DNA of 64,000 nucleotides from Penium margaritaceum (Eukaryota > Streptophyta > Zygnematophyceae > Desmidiales > Peniaceae). The position numbers and the translations under genes are program-made. The notes below the pieces were generated by a model, which searched no databases, was not told the DNA's origin, and saw only the letters and a program-made list of their open reading frames with translations. The stretch spans positions 203,210-267,209 of the forward strand of contig SZWC01001588.1 in NCBI GenBank assembly GCA_023375785.1. Direction: 5' to 3'. This document shows, piece by piece, positions 61,647 through 64,000 of the stretch (position 1 is its first letter; the number at the start of each line of letters is the position of its first letter).

Positions 61647-62812
61647 AGCAAGGCAACAACACGGTGTTGGTGGTGGTGGATCGGTTTTCCAAGATGGCAC
61701 ATTTCATCGCATGTCCTGAGAGCATCACAGCTGCCGGGACAGCTCAACTCCTCCTCAGTCATGTCATCAAGCTGCATGGAGTGCCACAGTCAGTGATCTC
61801 AGATCGCGATCCACGCTTCACTTCGCGATTCTGGAGAGATCTCATGGAGAAGCTGTGCACGCGGGTGCAACTGACCACGGCACATCACCCACAGAGCGAT
61901 GGGCAGATGGAGCGCACGAACCAGACATTGGAGCAACTGGTGTGGAGCATAGTCCCACCAGATGGAGAGGGTTGGGAGGAGAAGCTTGGAGTGGCAGAGT
62001 TTGCCTACAACTCAGCAGTGTCAGCATCAACAGGAAATTCACCGTTTGAGGTGGTCTATGGCCACAAGCCACTGAGCCCAACCGCCCTTGCTACGGCAAC
62101 ATCTCTTTCGGCTGTGCAGCAGATTGCTGACGGGTTTGCCACCACTTGGGACGTGGTGTGGCAACGGCTGTTGAAGGCACAGAAGCAACAGAAGTGGCGG
62201 GTTGATAAGCATCACTCCACAGAAGAGTTCCAAGTGGGAGATCAGGTGATGCTGAACCTTGCTGACCTGAGGCTGATGGGAGTTGGGAGTCCCAAGCTGA
62301 AACCACAATCGGTGGGTCCGCTCCGCATTTTGGAGAAGCAGTCGACCATTTCATACAAGCGGGAGCTGTCAGCTCACTACACCATACATCCGATGTTCCA
62401 TATCTCCTTGCTTCGCGCCTACCGCGACCCCAACACATTCTTCCACGGTCGCAGGACAGCTCCACCTCCTACTGTCCACGTTGAAGGGAGTGAGGAGTTT
62501 GAGGTGGAGAAGATTCTGGCGGACCGACAGAGGGGACATCGGCGTGAGTTTCTGGTGCAGTGGAAGGGGTACCCGGCGGAACATAACTCTTGGGAGCCAG
62601 AGGCCAACTTCCATGTCGGGGGTACCAACACTGTTCTCCTGGAGTATCTCACGCGCGCCGAGACGTCGCGCCTCCGACGGGGGGGGGGGGGGAATGTAAC
62701 CAGGAGCCCTGTTTTTCTTACTGACTCGGGGCCCCGTTCGAGTTTGAGGGGCATCTGGGCCATTTTCCATTTTTCAGAAGATTTGGCTCGCGGTCGAGCT
62801 CACCTCCGCTAG
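61647..62812 (+). pseudogene. gypsy-2 integrase core end and chromodomain
   Basis: After the duplicated segment: VQLTTAHHPQSDGQMERTNQ (third catalytic residue, Glu), WEEKLGVAEFAYNSAVSAST, FQVGDQVMLNLADLRL, MFHISLLRAYRDPN. The chromodomain follows: EEFEVEKILADRQRGHRREF and QWKGYPAEHNSWEPEANF. It is uninterrupted here. The frame has no stop before the 3' LTR and runs through the G-tract into it, ending at TAG 62810-62812. The chromodomain suggests targeting to chromatin with particular histone marks. Confidence 0.88.
62679..62694 (+). other. gypsy-2 polypurine tract
   Basis: Fourteen G then AA directly before the 3' LTR. An unusually pure G-run for this primer. Confidence 0.75.
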
Positions 62813-63459
62813 ACCGCGATTGTGCGGATGCGGGGATGCAAGGACGCGAGGACGCGAGGAGTGAGCGAGCAAGTGCGAGCTCCACACGCCAAGGGAGTGT
62901 TTCGCTTGCACCTTCACGTGGCGTTCCGAACACACCACGCGAGGGTGGCTTCCCCTCCTCTCAACGATTGGCGTACCGGTGACGCCATCCGCCGAGGGGT
63001 TGCTTCGATGGACGGCCCCGGCAACGGACGCGGTCAACGGTGGTAGTAAAACCGGTGACTGCGACCGTGCGACGGTCGCAGTTCTCCGGTGGCGTGTACA
63101 ACAAGGCAACCGCACCCACCGCCAAGAGCCATACGAGATCAACGCAGCGGCTTGCCAAGAGAGAAGACAGACCATCTCGCATTTCCCGCACTAGGCATTA
63201 GGTGCAAGTAGAGCACCTGGTTCAGGTGCAAGCAGAGCACCGAGTTCAGGGGCAAGTAGCTTGTCGTAGCAAGCTAGGAAAGCAGTAGGCTGAGGCCTGG
63301 GCTAGCCTACCGCACAGTATAAATACCCTGTACTCAGTTCAATCTAATTAACTTACATTTTCCAGCTTTGGCTTCCAGACATCTCCAAGTCTATCTTTCC
63401 GCTGCGACTGTGCTCTCCACACACTAAAGCCTAATCTCCAGAGAGCACCCACTGTCACA
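62695..63459 (+). repeat. gypsy-2 3' LTR
   Basis: 765 bp, collinear with the 5' LTR with scattered substitutions and a short GACGCGAG duplication near 62845. TATAAATA at 63318-63325. The LTRs differ visibly, so the insertion is not very recent. Confidence 0.92.
63318..63325 (+). promoter_or_regulatory. gypsy-2 3' LTR TATA box
   Basis: TATAAATA, same context as in the 5' LTR. Confidence 0.65.
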
Positions 63460-63754
63460 TTTACCCTTTTGTCCTGGCGTCAGACTGGTCATTCTCTACT
63501 ATCCGGGGTTTGTCCGGACATTTAGGTCGATTTCCGTGATTTTTTTCTCTTTGGCCGACCTACTCAGTGCGTCCGCGGGCGTGGGGGGACATACAGTCCT
63601 ACAAATTCTTGCACCCTGATCGGTGGACGTGTCAGAAAAATGACCGATCCACCAATCACGATTTTCTTGCGGCTCAAACACACAAAAGTAAGAAAACAAA
63701 GGGTTAATATGTCCGGCAAAAATGCGGATTCCCCCCTGTTTTGTTACCCATGAC

Positions 63755-63866
63755 CCTCATATACCACTTCATTGGAACAATAAGCCTCATATACCCCTTC
63801 GTCGGAACAATAAGCCCCATTCGCCCCTGTCCGGAAAAAACAAGCCCCATCCGCCCCTCAGTTTTC
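63755..63866. repeat. 30-bp tandem repeat, about 3.7 copies
   Basis: Units start at 63755, 63785, 63815 and 63845 with the pattern CC(T/C)CAT then GGAACAATAAG or GGAAAAAACAAG. The period is a multiple of three, so a plus frame shows a 10-residue repeat (GTISLIYPF-like). Confidence 0.85.
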
Positions 63867-63934
63867 ACCATGCTCAAACAGGGACGCATGTTGCTGATTA
63901 AGCATGGCGAAAACCGGCATGCCTAGGAGAATGC

Positions 63935-63969
63935 GGCCCTCCATTGCGGCCATCGCGATGGAGGGCCGT
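63935..63969. repeat. perfect 11-bp hairpin
   Basis: CGGCCCTCCAT (63935-63945) and ATGGAGGGCCG (63959-63969) around a 13-base loop. Confidence 0.85.
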
Positions 63970-64000
63970 GACAGTTTCGAGGGGTGGGGGATGGGGGGGG

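Larger units (their letters stand above)
56846..63459 (+). mobile_element. gypsy-2: Ty3/gypsy chromovirus, nearly complete
   Basis: Both LTRs begin TGTAACCAG and end in CTCACA or GTCACA. Candidate target duplication CTTAC (56841-56845) and TTTAC (63460-63464), four of five matching. The inner order is primer site, gag with CCHC knuckle, protease in the -1 frame, RT, RNase H, integrase, chromodomain, G-rich polypurine tract. Lesions: gag ATG changed to ATA, six in-frame TAGs in pol, one frameshift near 60885, and a contig join at 61646 with a 217-bp duplication. Same family as gypsy-1 but much less decayed. Confidence 0.92.
63460..64000. other. Right flank, no gene recognised
   Basis: After the probable target duplication TTTAC the sequence holds no recognisable gene. 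It contains the 30-bp tandem (63755-63866) and a perfect hairpin (63935-63969) and ends in G-rich sequence. Confidence 0.6.

Overview
This window looks like repeat-dominated nuclear DNA from a eukaryote, most likely of the plant lineage; a streptophyte alga, bryophyte or lycophyte would fit. The grounds are a chromodomain-bearing Ty3/gypsy family primed by initiator tRNA-Met, a Ty1/copia element with a half-tRNA-Met primer site, a Penelope-like element (PLE), and very long minisatellites. The lineage is an inference. No host protein-coding gene could be recognised anywhere in the 64 kb.

Layout. 1-939: unrecognised flank with a tRNA-like sequence. 940-2922, 20776-26092 and 26743-48715: one huge minisatellite of 11-bp monomers (consensus GTTGCGCCCTA), about 29 kb in total. 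It is split by a retroelement stack and by a 650-bp non-satellite spacer. 2923-20775: an old minus-strand Ty3/gypsy element (gypsy-1) inside the array. It was itself hit by a copia composite (4778-12639, 5-bp target duplication CTAGC) in its integrase, and by a PLE (about 16748-20436, minus strand) in its 5' LTR. 48716-50977: AT-rich unique DNA with a 788-N gap. 50978-53426: a second minisatellite with 15-bp monomers. 53427-54755: a 500-bp tandem repeat, about 2.7 copies. 54756-56845: AT-rich DNA with nothing recognised. 56846-63459: a younger plus-strand gypsy element (gypsy-2) of the same family as gypsy-1, with both LTRs, primer site, gag, protease, RT, RNase H, integrase and chromodomain. 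63460-64000: flank with a 30-bp tandem repeat and a perfect hairpin.

The most interesting item is the PLE. Its RT has no visible GIY-YIG endonuclease. The RT frame has no usable start codon and overlaps the end of ORF1 in the -1 frame, exactly at a canonical slippery heptamer (AAAAAAC). A hammerhead-ribozyme-like core lies directly upstream of the repeated terminal segment, so predicted cleavage falls within a few bases of the element's observed 5' end.

A second theme is that the premature in-frame stops in copia pol (four) and gypsy-2 pol (six) are all TAG, and ORF1 of the PLE has one more TAG. Natural ends and older decay use TGA or TAA. Two TAGs occupy the same position in gypsy-1 and gypsy-2. 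Biased CAG-to-TAG decay or UAG decoding could both explain this. A third theme is that the gypsy LTRs contain short runs matching the 11-bp satellite monomer, a possible seed for the array. Three isolated single Ns mark contig joins, two of them with a duplicated segment, so local structure there should not be trusted.
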